A DNA stretch of 48,153 nucleotides from an uncultured Microbacterium sp. GTDB lineage: Bacteria > Actinomycetota > Actinomycetes > Actinomycetales > Microbacteriaceae. Positions 36,501 to 43,571 of the stretch are shown piece by piece. Positions within the stretch are counted from its first letter, which is position 1, and the number at the start of each line of letters is the position of its first letter. The notes beneath the pieces were generated by a model. That model had not been told where the DNA came from. It worked only from the letters and a program-made list of their open reading frames with translations, and searched no databases. Made by a program: the position numbers and the translations under genes. Location of the stretch: NCBI GenBank assembly GCA_913774845.1, contig CAJYJO010000049.1, positions 1 to 48,153 on the forward strand, written 5' to 3'.

Positions 36501-37083
36501 CGAGGTCGCTCAGACGCGTGAGGTTCGTCTCCATCGCCTCGAGCTTGCGAACCGTCTTCTCTTTGCGGCGACGGTGCTTCAGGATGCCGGCGGCTTCCTC
36601 GATGAAACCGCGGCGGTCCTCGGCCGTCGCCTGCAGCACGGTGTCGAGCCGGCCCTGCCCGATGATCACGTGCATCTCGCGCCCGAGGCCCGAATCGCTC
36701 AGCAGCTCCTGCACGTCGAGGAGACGGCAGGTCTGCCCGTTGATCGCGTACTCGCTGGCGCCGGTGCGGAACAGCGTCCGGCTGATCGTCACCTCGCTGT
36801 AGTCGATCGGCAGAGCCCCGTCGGCGTTGTCGATGGTGAGCTGCACCTCGGCACGACCGAGCGGGCCGCGCGTCGAGGTGCCGGCGAAGATGACGTCCTC
36901 CATCTTGCCGCCGCGGAGGGTCTTCGCGCCCTGCTCTCCCATCACCCAGGCGAGAGCGTCGACGACATTCGACTTGCCCGACCCGTTCGGACCGACGATG
37001 CACGTCACCCCGGGTTCGAGAGCGAAGGTCGTGGACTGGGCGAAGGACTTGAAGCCTTTGAGCGTCACGCTCTTGAGGTGCAT
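33565..37083 (-). CDS. smc: Chromosome segregation protein SMC
   Basis: A 1172-aa condensin ATPase. The head starts with FKSFAQSTTFALEPGVTCIV and Walker A GPNGSGKSNVVDAL. Long coiled coils flank a hinge at about residues 500-650 (GVRGILGRTFVVDDL). The C-terminal half-head has signature LLSGGERSLAAVAFLTS and Walker B FYILDEVEAALDDAN. Length and order are standard. It compacts and segregates the chromosome with ScpA/ScpB, which are not in the window. A long open frame on the plus strand is only codon-bias shadow. Confidence 0.98.
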   Translation of the reverse strand: MHLKSVTLKGFKSFAQSTTFALEPGVTCIVGPNGSGKSNVVDALAWVMGEQGAKTLRGGKMEDVIFAGTSTRGPLGRAEVQLTIDNADGALPIDYSEVTISRTLFRTGASEYAINGQTCRLLDVQELLSDSGLGREMHVIIGQGRLDTVLQATAEDRRGFIEEAAGILKHRRRKEKTVRKLEAMETNLTRLSDLAGELRRQLKPLGKQAEIAREAATIAAVVRDAKARLYADDLVRLRTQLADAARAESERHTERLGLQEQAEGLRRRVERLEEDQRSEAVDRARSVAFSLQQVQERLRGLYSLAGQRLTLLGEDDGESNGFAPTVSQSTIDDVRAEIDDIAAGLGEAQDAAADAARAVTRARADLDALDVEIAAQSALVSEHDMRITALRGSADAAHSTLAAVISGVDRQQRALDAALQRRADTERERAEVDPGVAPEAASAEHAAAYERAQRDANDVETRVAGLRERLHAAERERDALTAQTTALGRALDVRNAAADLLAAGGAGVRGLVSDDVKVTAGFETAIAAALGSLAEGLLVGDPAAAFAAARAASASDLGVVDIAIADTDAPDAVTSLPGAVPAVEVVTASAGVRGILGRTFVVDDLAAAESLQARIPHDATVVTRAGEVLTAHTVRAGSGSGRSRLELAAERDAAAERLDEIVVIVDSLREALGEEQRALTGARQHTKEALSTLRAHDAALAAHAEKVNRVAVRHEAAVAECERLAAGLAQAQTAVTEAEESARRADEELERALQTPRPLLDVSAREHLAAEVEATRENEMRARLEIETLKERVRAGEARIVQLEQQRERERAAAAEAARRAVIRRAQREIAADVAGQLPALLDSVDRSVSQARVELAAAESARAAITDELSRARADETAARERLARLTESVHGLELQMHEKKLHVTSLLERVQSELALDEDILVSEYGPDQPVPAEDEGQTVAFDRAAQKRRLQDAERKLSQLGRVNPLALEEFAALEQRHAFLTEQLADLQQTRADLQTIIADLDERMQTIFVAAFEDTRVAFTEIFPILFPGGAGSISLTDPDSPLTTGIEVSVRPVGKKIERLSLLSGGERSLAAVAFLTSIFTARPSPFYILDEVEAALDDANLGRLLGVFEKLRASSQLIVITHQKRTMEIADALYGVSMRQDGVSAVVGQRVGDRAAARAEAAPVS

Positions 37084-37217
37084 GTCACCCGCCCTTCCCG
37101 ATCGCTCGCCCGTACGGGCTCGGCCTCACGGTAGCCGAAAAGCCGCGGGATTCCGCGGCGGCGAGCCGACGGGCCACCCGCGACGCGCCCGAAAGAAGAG
37201 CGAATCTGAATGAAAGC

Positions 37218-37247
37218 TTGACATTGGCTGACAGGCTTCGCTAGCGT
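37218..37247 (+). promoter_or_regulatory. Strong promoter upstream of the small ORF
   Basis: TTGACA (37218-37223) is a perfect -35 consensus. An 18-nt spacer leads to TAGCGT (37242-37247), which fits the TAnnnT -10 core. RNA would start near 37254, about 30 nt before the small ORF. This is the best -35 box I saw in the window. Confidence 0.72.
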
Positions 37248-37284
37248 CTGAGGTCGCAACCGACGTCGAAAGGAGGTTACTTCC

Positions 37285-37398
37285 ATGATTCGCACCACCA
37301 CCGGCTTCACCGCCACCGGCTTCACCGCCGTCCCCGTGCTCTCCGCACCCGTGTTCGAAGTAGCCACCGCCGTCGGAATGCCCACTCGTCTGGGCTGA
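37285..37398 (+). CDS. Small 37-aa ORF with an exceptionally strong ribosome binding site
   Basis: It encodes MIRTTTGFTATGFTAVPVLS and continues through FEVATAVGMPTRLG to a TGA. The sequence AAAGGAGG lies 8 nt before the ATG, an ideal Shine-Dalgarno and the strongest I noticed here, and the TTGACA promoter is just upstream. The peptide is hydrophobic and Thr/Val/Ala-rich with no cysteine. It could be a leader peptide or a small protein in its own right. I know no family. Two tandem 15-bp units encode TGFTA twice. Confidence 0.6.
   Translation: MIRTTTGFTATGFTAVPVLSAPVFEVATAVGMPTRLG
37300..37329 (+). repeat. Two tandem 15-bp repeats inside the small ORF
   Basis: ACCGGCTTCACCGCC occurs twice back to back, encoding Thr-Gly-Phe-Thr-Ala twice. 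The copies are identical. Confidence 0.85.
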
Positions 37399-37543
37399 TT
37401 CGTCGCGTCGAGACGCCTCGCGTCTCCGCTGCCCGTGAGCCCGTCTTCTCGACGTCGGCCACCCGGACCCTCCGCGTCCGCCCCCCGCGTGAGCTCTCTG
37501 CTCCACGCGTCGTCCTCGCCACACCTTCTTACGGAGCCTCCGC

Positions 37544-37831
37544 ATGAACGCCCTGTTCACGCGCGCGCCGCAGCACTCCTCGGCCGCGCCCTCCACCCCT
37601 CCCACCCCCTCCACGGTCACCTTCGACACGACGGCCTACCGACCGCTCGGCCTGTTCGACCGTCTGTCGCTGCGCTTGGGCCTGTGGCTGCTCGACCGGC
37701 ACGCCAACCGCGCCCGTGCTCTCGACCACCGCGCGATCGAGGCGCTTCGCGCTCGAGACGCGGCTGCTGAGCGCGACCGGCGCGAGCGTGCCTGGCAGAG
37801 CGCCGCGGCGCTCAGCCGCCCGCCGTTCTGA
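37544..37831 (+). CDS. Hypothetical 95-aa basic protein
   Basis: No family recognised. The first 25 residues are Ser/Pro/Thr-rich. Residues about 33-60 (YRPLGLFDRLSLRLGLWLLD) could form an amphipathic or membrane-surface helix. The rest is an Arg/Ala/Glu helix (ALRARDAAAERDRRERAW). A GGAG lies 7 nt before the ATG. It follows the small ORF by 145 nt and precedes a strong terminator, so the two form one transcription unit. A GAGACG/CGTCTC hairpin lies between them at 37410-37426. Confidence 0.65.
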   Translation: MNALFTRAPQHSSAAPSTPPTPSTVTFDTTAYRPLGLFDRLSLRLGLWLLDRHANRARALDHRAIEALRARDAAAERDRRERAWQSAAALSRPPF

Positions 37832-37835
37832 TCCC

Positions 37836-37865
37836 GGTGGGGCCGACGCCTCCGTCGGCCCCACC
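37836..37865 (+). terminator. Intrinsic terminator after the 95-aa protein gene
   Basis: GGTGGGGCCGACG and CGTCGGCCCCACC form a perfect 13-bp stem with a 4-nt loop, 4 nt after the stop, followed by TCTTCTCC. It separates this unit from the GNAT gene 30 nt further on. Confidence 0.85.
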
Positions 37866-37895
37866 TCTTCTCCTCCCGTCGACGAAAGACATCGA

Positions 37896-38978
37896 ATGAC
37901 TTCCCTCCCCGCCGGCCTCGAGCTGCGCCCCCTGCACGTCCCCGCCCACATCGACGACCCGGACGCCGCGGACTTCCGCGAGATGGTCCGCCTGCGAAAC
38001 CTGGTCTATGCCGAGATCTCCGGCCACGACGACTCCTCCATGCCCGCCGACGAAGTCCTTCCGCTCTACCGACCGCGACCCGAGATGACGCGATTCGCGT
38101 GGATCGCCGTGTTCCACGGCGAGGTCGTCGGCCGGGTAGGTGTGGATTTCCCCGCAGAAGAGGGCGCCCGGACCGGGTTCTGGCTCGTCGAACTCCGCCG
38201 CTCCGTGTGGGGCCAGGGCATCGGTCGAGCGGCCTTCGCCCTGATCGAAAGCGTCGCCCGGGAACACGGTCGAACCGTCCTCCAGTCGTGGGCGGAGCAC
38301 CCCGCGGCGGACGGACCGCGCCTCGACGCACCGACGGGATTCGGATCGATCCCCCGGGACCACGCGGCGCGCTTCCTCCTGGCATCCGGGTGCTCGCTCG
38401 AACAGATCGTGCGCGTGAGCGCGCTCGATCTCGCCGGGGCGCGACCCCGCGTCCGGGAACTCCTCGCGGAGGCCGAACGGGCAGCCACGGGCTATCGGAT
38501 CGTCCAGTGGACGCTGCCCACCCCCGACGAGTTCGTCGACGCCTTCGCGTGGATGAAGTCCCGCATGGTGACCGACGCCCCGTCGGCGGACCTCGAGTAC
38601 GACGAGGAGGTGTGGGATGTCGCCCGCGTGCGACGCTACGAAGCCGGCTACCTCGACGCCGGCCGGCACATGCTCGTCACCGCGGCGCAGCACGTCGACA
38701 CCGGTGAGCTCGCGGCCTTCAACGAGCTGGTCATCGGCAAGGACCGCACCGCGGCGACCAGTCAGGAGGACACCCTCGTCGTCGCGGCCCACCGCGGCCA
38801 CCGCCTCGGGATGCTCGTCAAGTGCGCGGGACTGCTCGCCTGGAGCGACATCGCGCCGGCGTCGCCGCGTGTGCTGACCTATAACGCCGAGGAGAACCGC
38901 CCCATGCTCTCCATCAACGAGGCGATCGGCTTCGCGCCGATCTCGTACGAAGGGGTCTGGAAGAAGGTGCTGGCCTGA
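37896..38978 (+). CDS. GNAT family N-acetyltransferase, probably two GNAT-like halves
   Basis: A 360-aa protein. The N-terminal half has a GNAT core, FAWIAVFHGEVVGRVGVDFP and ELRRSVWGQGIGRAAFALIE, with the acetyl-CoA loop QGIGRA. The C-terminal half repeats the logic: GELAAFNELVIGK, then VVAAHRGHRLGMLVKCAGLL. Such tandem GNATs act on small molecules or proteins; the substrate is unknown. The ATG follows a weak GAAAG. A 17-bp hairpin just after its stop closes the gene. Confidence 0.85.
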   Translation: MTSLPAGLELRPLHVPAHIDDPDAADFREMVRLRNLVYAEISGHDDSSMPADEVLPLYRPRPEMTRFAWIAVFHGEVVGRVGVDFPAEEGARTGFWLVELRRSVWGQGIGRAAFALIESVAREHGRTVLQSWAEHPAADGPRLDAPTGFGSIPRDHAARFLLASGCSLEQIVRVSALDLAGARPRVRELLAEAERAATGYRIVQWTLPTPDEFVDAFAWMKSRMVTDAPSADLEYDEEVWDVARVRRYEAGYLDAGRHMLVTAAQHVDTGELAAFNELVIGKDRTAATSQEDTLVVAAHRGHRLGMLVKCAGLLAWSDIAPASPRVLTYNAEENRPMLSINEAIGFAPISYEGVWKKVLA

Positions 38979-38980
38979 CG

Positions 38981-39024
38981 GCCCGCGCCGTCCTCGGTCG
39001 TCAGAGGCCGAGGACGGCGCGGGC
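38981..39024. terminator. 17-bp hairpin spanning the GNAT-WXG100 convergence
   Basis: GCCCGCGCCGTCCTCGG (38981-38997) pairs perfectly with its complement at 39008-39024; the loop is 10 nt. The right arm is inside the last eight codons of the WXG100 gene. It can terminate both converging transcripts. Confidence 0.82.
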
Positions 39025-39291
39025 TCCGTCGATGTCGGCGCGCTCGAGGTCGGCGGCGTAGGTCGCCAGGCGCTGGCCCGTGATCTTCAGGATCGCGGCC
39101 TTCTCCCGCATGCGGGCGTCGACCTGAGCGTGTTGCGAGGTGAAGGCACTCTGCGCGTCTCCGGCCCAGCGCCCGCGCAGATCGGACGAGGCGGCGGCCA
39201 GCGAGTCCACGTCTGCGCTGAGCGCCTCGGCCGCGCGCGTCAGAGTCTGCGCCGTCGCCGTGATCGCGGCGGTGTCTGCCGTGAGATTCAT
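39001..39291 (-). CDS. WXG100-type type VII secretion substrate
   Basis: A 96-aa all-helical protein with the WXG turn as Trp42-Ala-Gly44 in SDLRGRWAGDAQSAFTSQ, between two amphipathic helices. This is the ESAT-6/CFP-10 (PF06013) layout and length. GGAG precedes the ATG. I do not see the canonical YxxxD/E export signal after the second helix. It is last in a five-gene minus-strand operon. Confidence 0.85.
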   Translation of the reverse strand: MNLTADTAAITATAQTLTRAAEALSADVDSLAAASSDLRGRWAGDAQSAFTSQHAQVDARMREKAAILKITGQRLATYAADLERADIDGARAVLGL

Positions 39292-39301
39292 GACGTCTCC
39301 T

Positions 39302-39706
39302 TCACGACCAGGGTTCTCCCGTACGCGGATACCCCTGGTCCGCGTCGCGGCGCATGCTCACCGCGATGTCGGATTCCGGGCCGAACAGCTCGGCTCCGCG
39401 GTCGGCGAGTCGAGCCATCGCCGCGTGCTGCGCGTCGGCGATGGTCTGCAGGGTGAGGACACCGAGGGCGTCCAGCGCGAGGTTCTGCGCCGCCGGGCCG
39501 AAGGTCACGGCCCGGAGACGTCCTCCCACACCCGCCTCCACGACCACCTCTCCGCGTGGGCTCCGCGCTTCTGCGGTGATCGCGTCGACGTCGTCGGCCA
39601 GGGCGTTCGCGCGTCGCTTGTTGTCGTGCGCCTTCGCGCGGATCTCGGACAGTTGACGCCGGGCGTCTTCGAAGCCGGCATCCATGCCAGCGAAGGGATC
39701 GGTCAT
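39302..39706 (-). CDS. YbaB/EbfC-like DNA-binding-fold protein of the T7SS-type cluster
   Basis: A 134-aa protein. An N-terminal helix (DARRQLSEIRAKAHDNKRRA) is followed by the beta-hairpin SPRGEVVVEAGVGGRLRAVT and a final helix, the YbaB/EbfC fold. In actinobacteria such proteins often lie beside ESX substrate genes (EspL-like), as here, rather than beside recR. It is 13 nt from the lipoprotein gene and 10 nt from the WXG100 gene. Confidence 0.78.
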   Translation of the reverse strand: MTDPFAGMDAGFEDARRQLSEIRAKAHDNKRRANALADDVDAITAEARSPRGEVVVEAGVGGRLRAVTFGPAAQNLALDALGVLTLQTIADAQHAAMARLADRGAELFGPESDIAVSMRRDADQGYPRTGEPWS

Positions 39707-39719
39707 CTCGGCTCTCGTC

Positions 39720-40271
39720 TCAGCTGGTGGAGGTCACGTCGGAGGGGACGACGGGCACGTCGCCGGGCCACTCACCCAGACGTTCGCGCGCGGACGAGCC
39801 GTCGCGGACGCTGATCGCGGCGACGCTGAAGCCGTTCGAGCTCGGCACCGGTTCGCGGGGCTCGAGCCAGCCCGCGTCGGCGGCGGCGACCGCAGCGTCG
39901 AAATCGCTTCCGGCGCCGGCTGTCACGCTGACGGAGATCTGCGCGTTGGGCATGTAGCCCTCGCGCACCGACCACGCCGACTCCGTGAGGAAGGTGATCA
40001 GAGCGGGGCCGTCCATGATCCGGTATCCCGGTGCGACGGTCACGGCGATGTCATAGCCGGTGTTGCCCTTGACGTTGGGCGCTCCACCTCCGGAGACGTC
40101 GACGGACAGCCCGGGGATCTCGGACACCGCGGCCTGCATCTCGGTGAGGGTCTGTCCGCCCGAGGGGGCGTCGTGCGGGATGTCGTCGCGCCGGGCCTGG
40201 GCGCACCCGGCGACGGAGGCGATTCCGCCGATCACGACCGCCGCAGCGATCCATCGTTCAAGACGGGCCAT
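39720..40271 (-). CDS. Hypothetical lipoprotein in the T7SS-type cluster
   Basis: A 183-aa protein. Residues 1-23 are a lipoprotein signal, WIAAAVVIGGIASVAGC (lipobox VAGC). The mature part has two similar alpha-beta stretches (TLTEMQAAVSEIPGLSVDV and DGPALITFLTESAW). Function is unknown; being surface-anchored beside a possible effector gene, an immunity or chaperone role is possible but unproven. It overlaps the 438-aa gene by 14 nt. Confidence 0.78.
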   Translation of the reverse strand: MARLERWIAAAVVIGGIASVAGCAQARRDDIPHDAPSGGQTLTEMQAAVSEIPGLSVDVSGGGAPNVKGNTGYDIAVTVAPGYRIMDGPALITFLTESAWSVREGYMPNAQISVSVTAGAGSDFDAAVAAADAGWLEPREPVPSSNGFSVAAISVRDGSSARERLGEWPGDVPVVPSDVTSTS

Positions 40272-41574
40272 AGTTCATCATGTCCTCGAGTCGGTACTGC
40301 ATGTCGGCCCAGATGCTCACATCGGAGATGCCGGCGTAGGCGCCGTTGGTGTTGCCGCCGAAGCCGAGCCCGTCGAGAATCGTCTCGTCGTAGGCCCCGG
40401 TGACCTCGAACACGGCGCGTCCGTCGACGTTGCGCAGGCGGAAAGCGACCTCTCCCGGATACTCCGGGTGCCCCTCCTGCGCCGCGATGACGAAACCGTC
40501 GTCGGTGATCTGCTGCACCTGGATGTCGCCCGCCGTCACGCCCGGGATACCCAGGCCGAACAGCGACGTGCGGATCGTCTGCCCCTCGCCGGTCAGCTGC
40601 ATGTAGAGCTGACCGTTGTCGCCGACGCGAGAGGGGAGGAACACGTGACCGAACTGCTCCCGCAGCATCTGATTCAGCTGCTCGGTCGTCATGTCCGTGG
40701 TGCCCAGGTCGTACTCGTGCTGATACCCCAGCGGATAGTCCTGGCGGAAGCGCTGATCGGAGCCGGGATAGGGCACCGGTCCGGGGTTGTAGGTGTCGCC
40801 GAGAGAGCCGTCACCGGGAACCAGACCGGGAAGGCCGCCCAGCCCCGGGATGCTCCCCGGCGGGAACCGCTCGAGGAGACGCCCGAGGAGATTCTCGATG
40901 TCCTGATGGAACGGGACGATCGCGCGGTACAGGTCGGTGACGAGTCGGACCATTTCGCGCAGGGCCTGAAGGACCCGGTCGATGTTGTCGATCACGTCGT
41001 CGATGACGGAGGCGCAGTTGTCGGCGAAATCGCTGATGGCCTGAGCCTTCTCGTCGATCTCCCACGGCCAACTGCCGAACAGCACATCGCCGATCACGCC
41101 GGCCGCCGAAGACAGCAGCTCGAATCCGCTGCAGACGAGCGAGCGCATGATCTCGACCGCGCGCACGCACAGCTGCAGGACCTGGCTGACCACCTTGGCC
41201 CAGTCGGCGACCGAATGGGTGCCCGCCGCGAGAACCGTCAGCGAGCCCTCGACGACCGTGGCGGTGATTCCCTGAATGTGCCCCTGGATCTGGTTGAGTG
41301 CGTCGGTGTACGACTCCGACACCCTCTGCATGTCCCCGGAGTACACCTCCCACGTGTGCGACGCGTGGTAGAGGCCGGCGGGGTCACCGGTGACGCGTTC
41401 CAACAGCTCCTCGAGGGGCTGCACGAACCGCGCGATGCTGGAGGCGAATCCTCCGAGCCCGCTGCCGCAGCCGTCACCGCCCGCTCCGCCGACGGGGAGG
41501 GAGTTCTGCCAGTCACCCGCGGCGAGCCGCGCCGCCGCGGCATCCGCCTCGGGAAGGACGGCGGTCGCTGTCAT
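40258..41574 (-). CDS. 438-aa putative type VII-secreted protein with unclassified C-terminal domain
   Basis: There is no signal peptide. Residues about 45-235 are helical and resemble the N-terminal module of WXG/PPE-like actinobacterial T7 effectors (HTWEVYSGDMQRVSESYTDA). Residues 237-275 are a Pro/Gly linker (PGSIPGLGGLPGLVPGDG). Residues about 276-438 are a separate alpha-beta domain with GYQHEYDLGTTDMTTEQLNQ, VAFRLRNVDGRAVFEVTGAY and the end SIWADMQYRLEDMMNYG, which I cannot assign. This is a typical effector layout, but toxicity is not shown. It overlaps the preceding stop by one base (TGATG). Confidence 0.78.
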   Translation of the reverse strand: MTATAVLPEADAAAARLAAGDWQNSLPVGGAGGDGCGSGLGGFASSIARFVQPLEELLERVTGDPAGLYHASHTWEVYSGDMQRVSESYTDALNQIQGHIQGITATVVEGSLTVLAAGTHSVADWAKVVSQVLQLCVRAVEIMRSLVCSGFELLSSAAGVIGDVLFGSWPWEIDEKAQAISDFADNCASVIDDVIDNIDRVLQALREMVRLVTDLYRAIVPFHQDIENLLGRLLERFPPGSIPGLGGLPGLVPGDGSLGDTYNPGPVPYPGSDQRFRQDYPLGYQHEYDLGTTDMTTEQLNQMLREQFGHVFLPSRVGDNGQLYMQLTGEGQTIRTSLFGLGIPGVTAGDIQVQQITDDGFVIAAQEGHPEYPGEVAFRLRNVDGRAVFEVTGAYDETILDGLGFGGNTNGAYAGISDVSIWADMQYRLEDMMNYGPS

Positions 41575-41882
41575 CAGAGGTCGCCTCCGCGGCGCACGAA
41601 GTCGGCTTCGGCCTCGTCATCGACTCGCTGGAAGCCGGCGAGGGCGGTCTGCACGCCCTCGGCCGATCGCTCCGCGCGCGCACCGACGAACGACGACGCC
41701 CCCTCGAACAGGGACCCGAGGGCGTTGAATCCGGGCGGGATGAAGGCCGCGATCGGGCCGAAGGCCATTCCGGGGACGGCCGAACCGAGCACACCCCCCG
41801 CCGCGTTCAACGACGTCGCCGACTGCAGCAGCGTCTGGCGTACCCGATCGTAGGCGTCGCCGTCGACGTCGATTCGACCCAT
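41574..41882 (-). CDS. EspC/WXG100-like small protein, first gene of the T7SS-type operon
   Basis: A 102-aa helical protein (MGRIDVDGDAYDRVRQTLLQ, then a hydrophobic Ala/Gly/Phe segment AAFIPPGFNALGSLFEG). Length and layout fit the EspC-like T7SS target family. The ATG at 41882 is preceded by GGGGGAG with 6-nt spacing; a longer start upstream is less likely. It is 103 nt from the mutM stop, where a promoter for the operon is expected but none is convincing. Confidence 0.72.
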   Translation of the reverse strand: MGRIDVDGDAYDRVRQTLLQSATSLNAAGGVLGSAVPGMAFGPIAAFIPPGFNALGSLFEGASSFVGARAERSAEGVQTALAGFQRVDDEAEADFVRRGGDL

Positions 41883-41985
41883 GAGAAGCTCCCCCGCACT
41901 CCGGACGCGGTGGCTTCCCCGCGGCCAGCGGAGAGCGTAACACGCCATCTCGGACCAGCCCAGAACAGGCGTATGGCCGGATGCG

Positions 41986-42876
41986 TCACCGCAGGCGTTG
42001 GCAGTGCGGGCAGAAATGGCTCGACCGGTTCATGAACGACACCCGCACGATCGGCCGTCCGCAGCGCGGGCAGGGCTGACCGGTGCGCCCGTACGCATTC
42101 AAGGAGTGGGCGAAGTACCCGGCCTGACCGTTGACGTTGACGTACTGGGCGTCGAAGCTCGTACCGCCCTCGGCGAGGGCATTCTCGAGCACCGCCTGTA
42201 CCTCGCCGAGCAGACGGTTGACGGCGCGGGTGGGCAGATCGGATGCCGCGGTCTCGGGGTGGATGCGCGCAGCCCACAGCGACTCGTCGGCGTAGATGTT
42301 GCCGATGCCGCTCGCCGCCGTCTGATCGAGGAGTACGCGTTTGATCCCCGACGAGGTACGCGCCAACCGGGCGCGGAACGTCGCCGCGTCGAAAGCGGGG
42401 TCGAGGGGGTCGCGACCGATGTGCGCGACCTGCGTCGGTACACGGGCGAGGTCGGAACCCCGCCCGCCCGCCGCGCCGTCGGGCGTGTCGACCAGGGCGT
42501 CGATCGCGAGCGAGCCGAACGTGCGCTGGTCGGCGAAGACGACCGAGAGCGGTCCGTGCCGGGGATGCTCGAGCTCGATGCGGATGCGCTCGTGACGTTC
42601 CTCCGGAGCACCGGGGACGCGCAGCAGCATCTGACCGCTCATGCCCAGGTGGGTGACGATCGCTTCGTCGGCTGCCACCGGCATCCACAGGAACTTGCCG
42701 CGTCGGACCGCGGCGGTGATGCGACGCCCGGTGAGCTCGCTCTCGAAGTGGGACGCTCCCCCGGCGTGACGGGTGAGCGCGCGTTCGTCGCGCACGTCGA
42801 CCGAGGTGATGAGGGCACCCGTCACGGCGGGCTCGAGCCCCGCGCGGACGACCTCGACCTCGGGGAGCTCAGGCAC
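41986..42876 (-). CDS. mutM: Formamidopyrimidine-DNA glycosylase MutM
   Basis: A 296-aa base-excision enzyme that removes 8-oxoguanine. The catalytic N-terminus MPELPEVEVVRAGLEPAV (Pro2 nucleophile after Met removal, Glu3) is intact. The helix-two-turn-helix has ASGIGNIYADESLWAARIHP. The C-terminal zinc finger reads CPRCGRPIVRVSFMN...CPHC. Start and length are standard. It overlaps the end of rnc by 8 nt. Confidence 0.97.
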   Translation of the reverse strand: MPELPEVEVVRAGLEPAVTGALITSVDVRDERALTRHAGGASHFESELTGRRITAAVRRGKFLWMPVAADEAIVTHLGMSGQMLLRVPGAPEERHERIRIELEHPRHGPLSVVFADQRTFGSLAIDALVDTPDGAAGGRGSDLARVPTQVAHIGRDPLDPAFDAATFRARLARTSSGIKRVLLDQTAASGIGNIYADESLWAARIHPETAASDLPTRAVNRLLGEVQAVLENALAEGGTSFDAQYVNVNGQAGYFAHSLNAYGRTGQPCPRCGRPIVRVSFMNRSSHFCPHCQRLR

Positions 42877-43561
42877 GGGCGTCGAGCTCGGTCCACGCGG
42901 TGAGCGCGGCGGCCATCTCGGCCTGCTTCTTGCTCGACCCGTTACCGGTCGTCGCCAGATCGCCCACCGTCACCGTCGCGGTGAAGCGTCGATCGTGGTC
43001 GGGACCGGTGGACTCGACGCCGTAGACGGGGGCGGAGAAGCCGAGCCGCGCGGCGATCTCCTGCAGGCTCGTCTTCGGGTCCATCGCGGCGCCGTAGCGC
43101 GCCGGGTCGGCCAACAGCGGCTCGACGAGGCGCAGCACCATGTCGGTGGCCGCGTCGGGTCCGGCCGAGAGGTAGGTGGCGCCGATGAGCGCCTCCATGG
43201 TGTCGGCGAGGATCGAGTCCTTGTCGCGTCCCCCGGTGAGGATCTCGCCTCGGCCGAGACGGACGTGGTCGCCGAGACCGATCCCGCGGGCCACTTCGGC
43301 CAGGGCGACCGTCGACACCACGCTCGCGCGCCGCTTCGCCAGACTGCCCTCGTCGAGCTCCGGATGACCCGTGAAGAGGCGGACCGTGACGGCCTGGCCG
43401 AGCACGGAGTCGCCGAGGAACTCGAGGCGCTCGTTGTGCGGGATGGCGCCGTTCTCGTAGGCGAACGACCGATGCGTCAGAGCGAGTGAAAGAAGCTCGG
43501 GGTCGATGTCGACCCCGAGCTTCTCGGTGAGCGCACGGCGCTCGACGTGCTTGCGCGTCAC
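42869..43561 (-). CDS. rnc: Ribonuclease III
   Basis: A 230-aa double-stranded RNA endonuclease. The signature is NERLEFLGDSVLGQAVTVRL with acidic metal ligands. DTMEALIGATYLS supplies the second site, and a C-terminal dsRBD (DPKTSLQEIAARLGFSAP and SSKKQAEMAAALTAWTE) follows. The start is GTG at 43561. It lies between rpmF and mutM in the usual actinobacterial order. Confidence 0.97.
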   Translation of the reverse strand: MTRKHVERRALTEKLGVDIDPELLSLALTHRSFAYENGAIPHNERLEFLGDSVLGQAVTVRLFTGHPELDEGSLAKRRASVVSTVALAEVARGIGLGDHVRLGRGEILTGGRDKDSILADTMEALIGATYLSAGPDAATDMVLRLVEPLLADPARYGAAMDPKTSLQEIAARLGFSAPVYGVESTGPDHDRRFTATVTVGDLATTGNGSSKKQAEMAAALTAWTELDARA

Positions 43562-43571
43562 GGAGCGCCGA

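Noticed and set aside
39001-41882. A complete type VII secretion system
   Set aside because: Only substrate-like and accessory genes are present. No EccC ATPase, EccB/D/E or mycosin is in the window.
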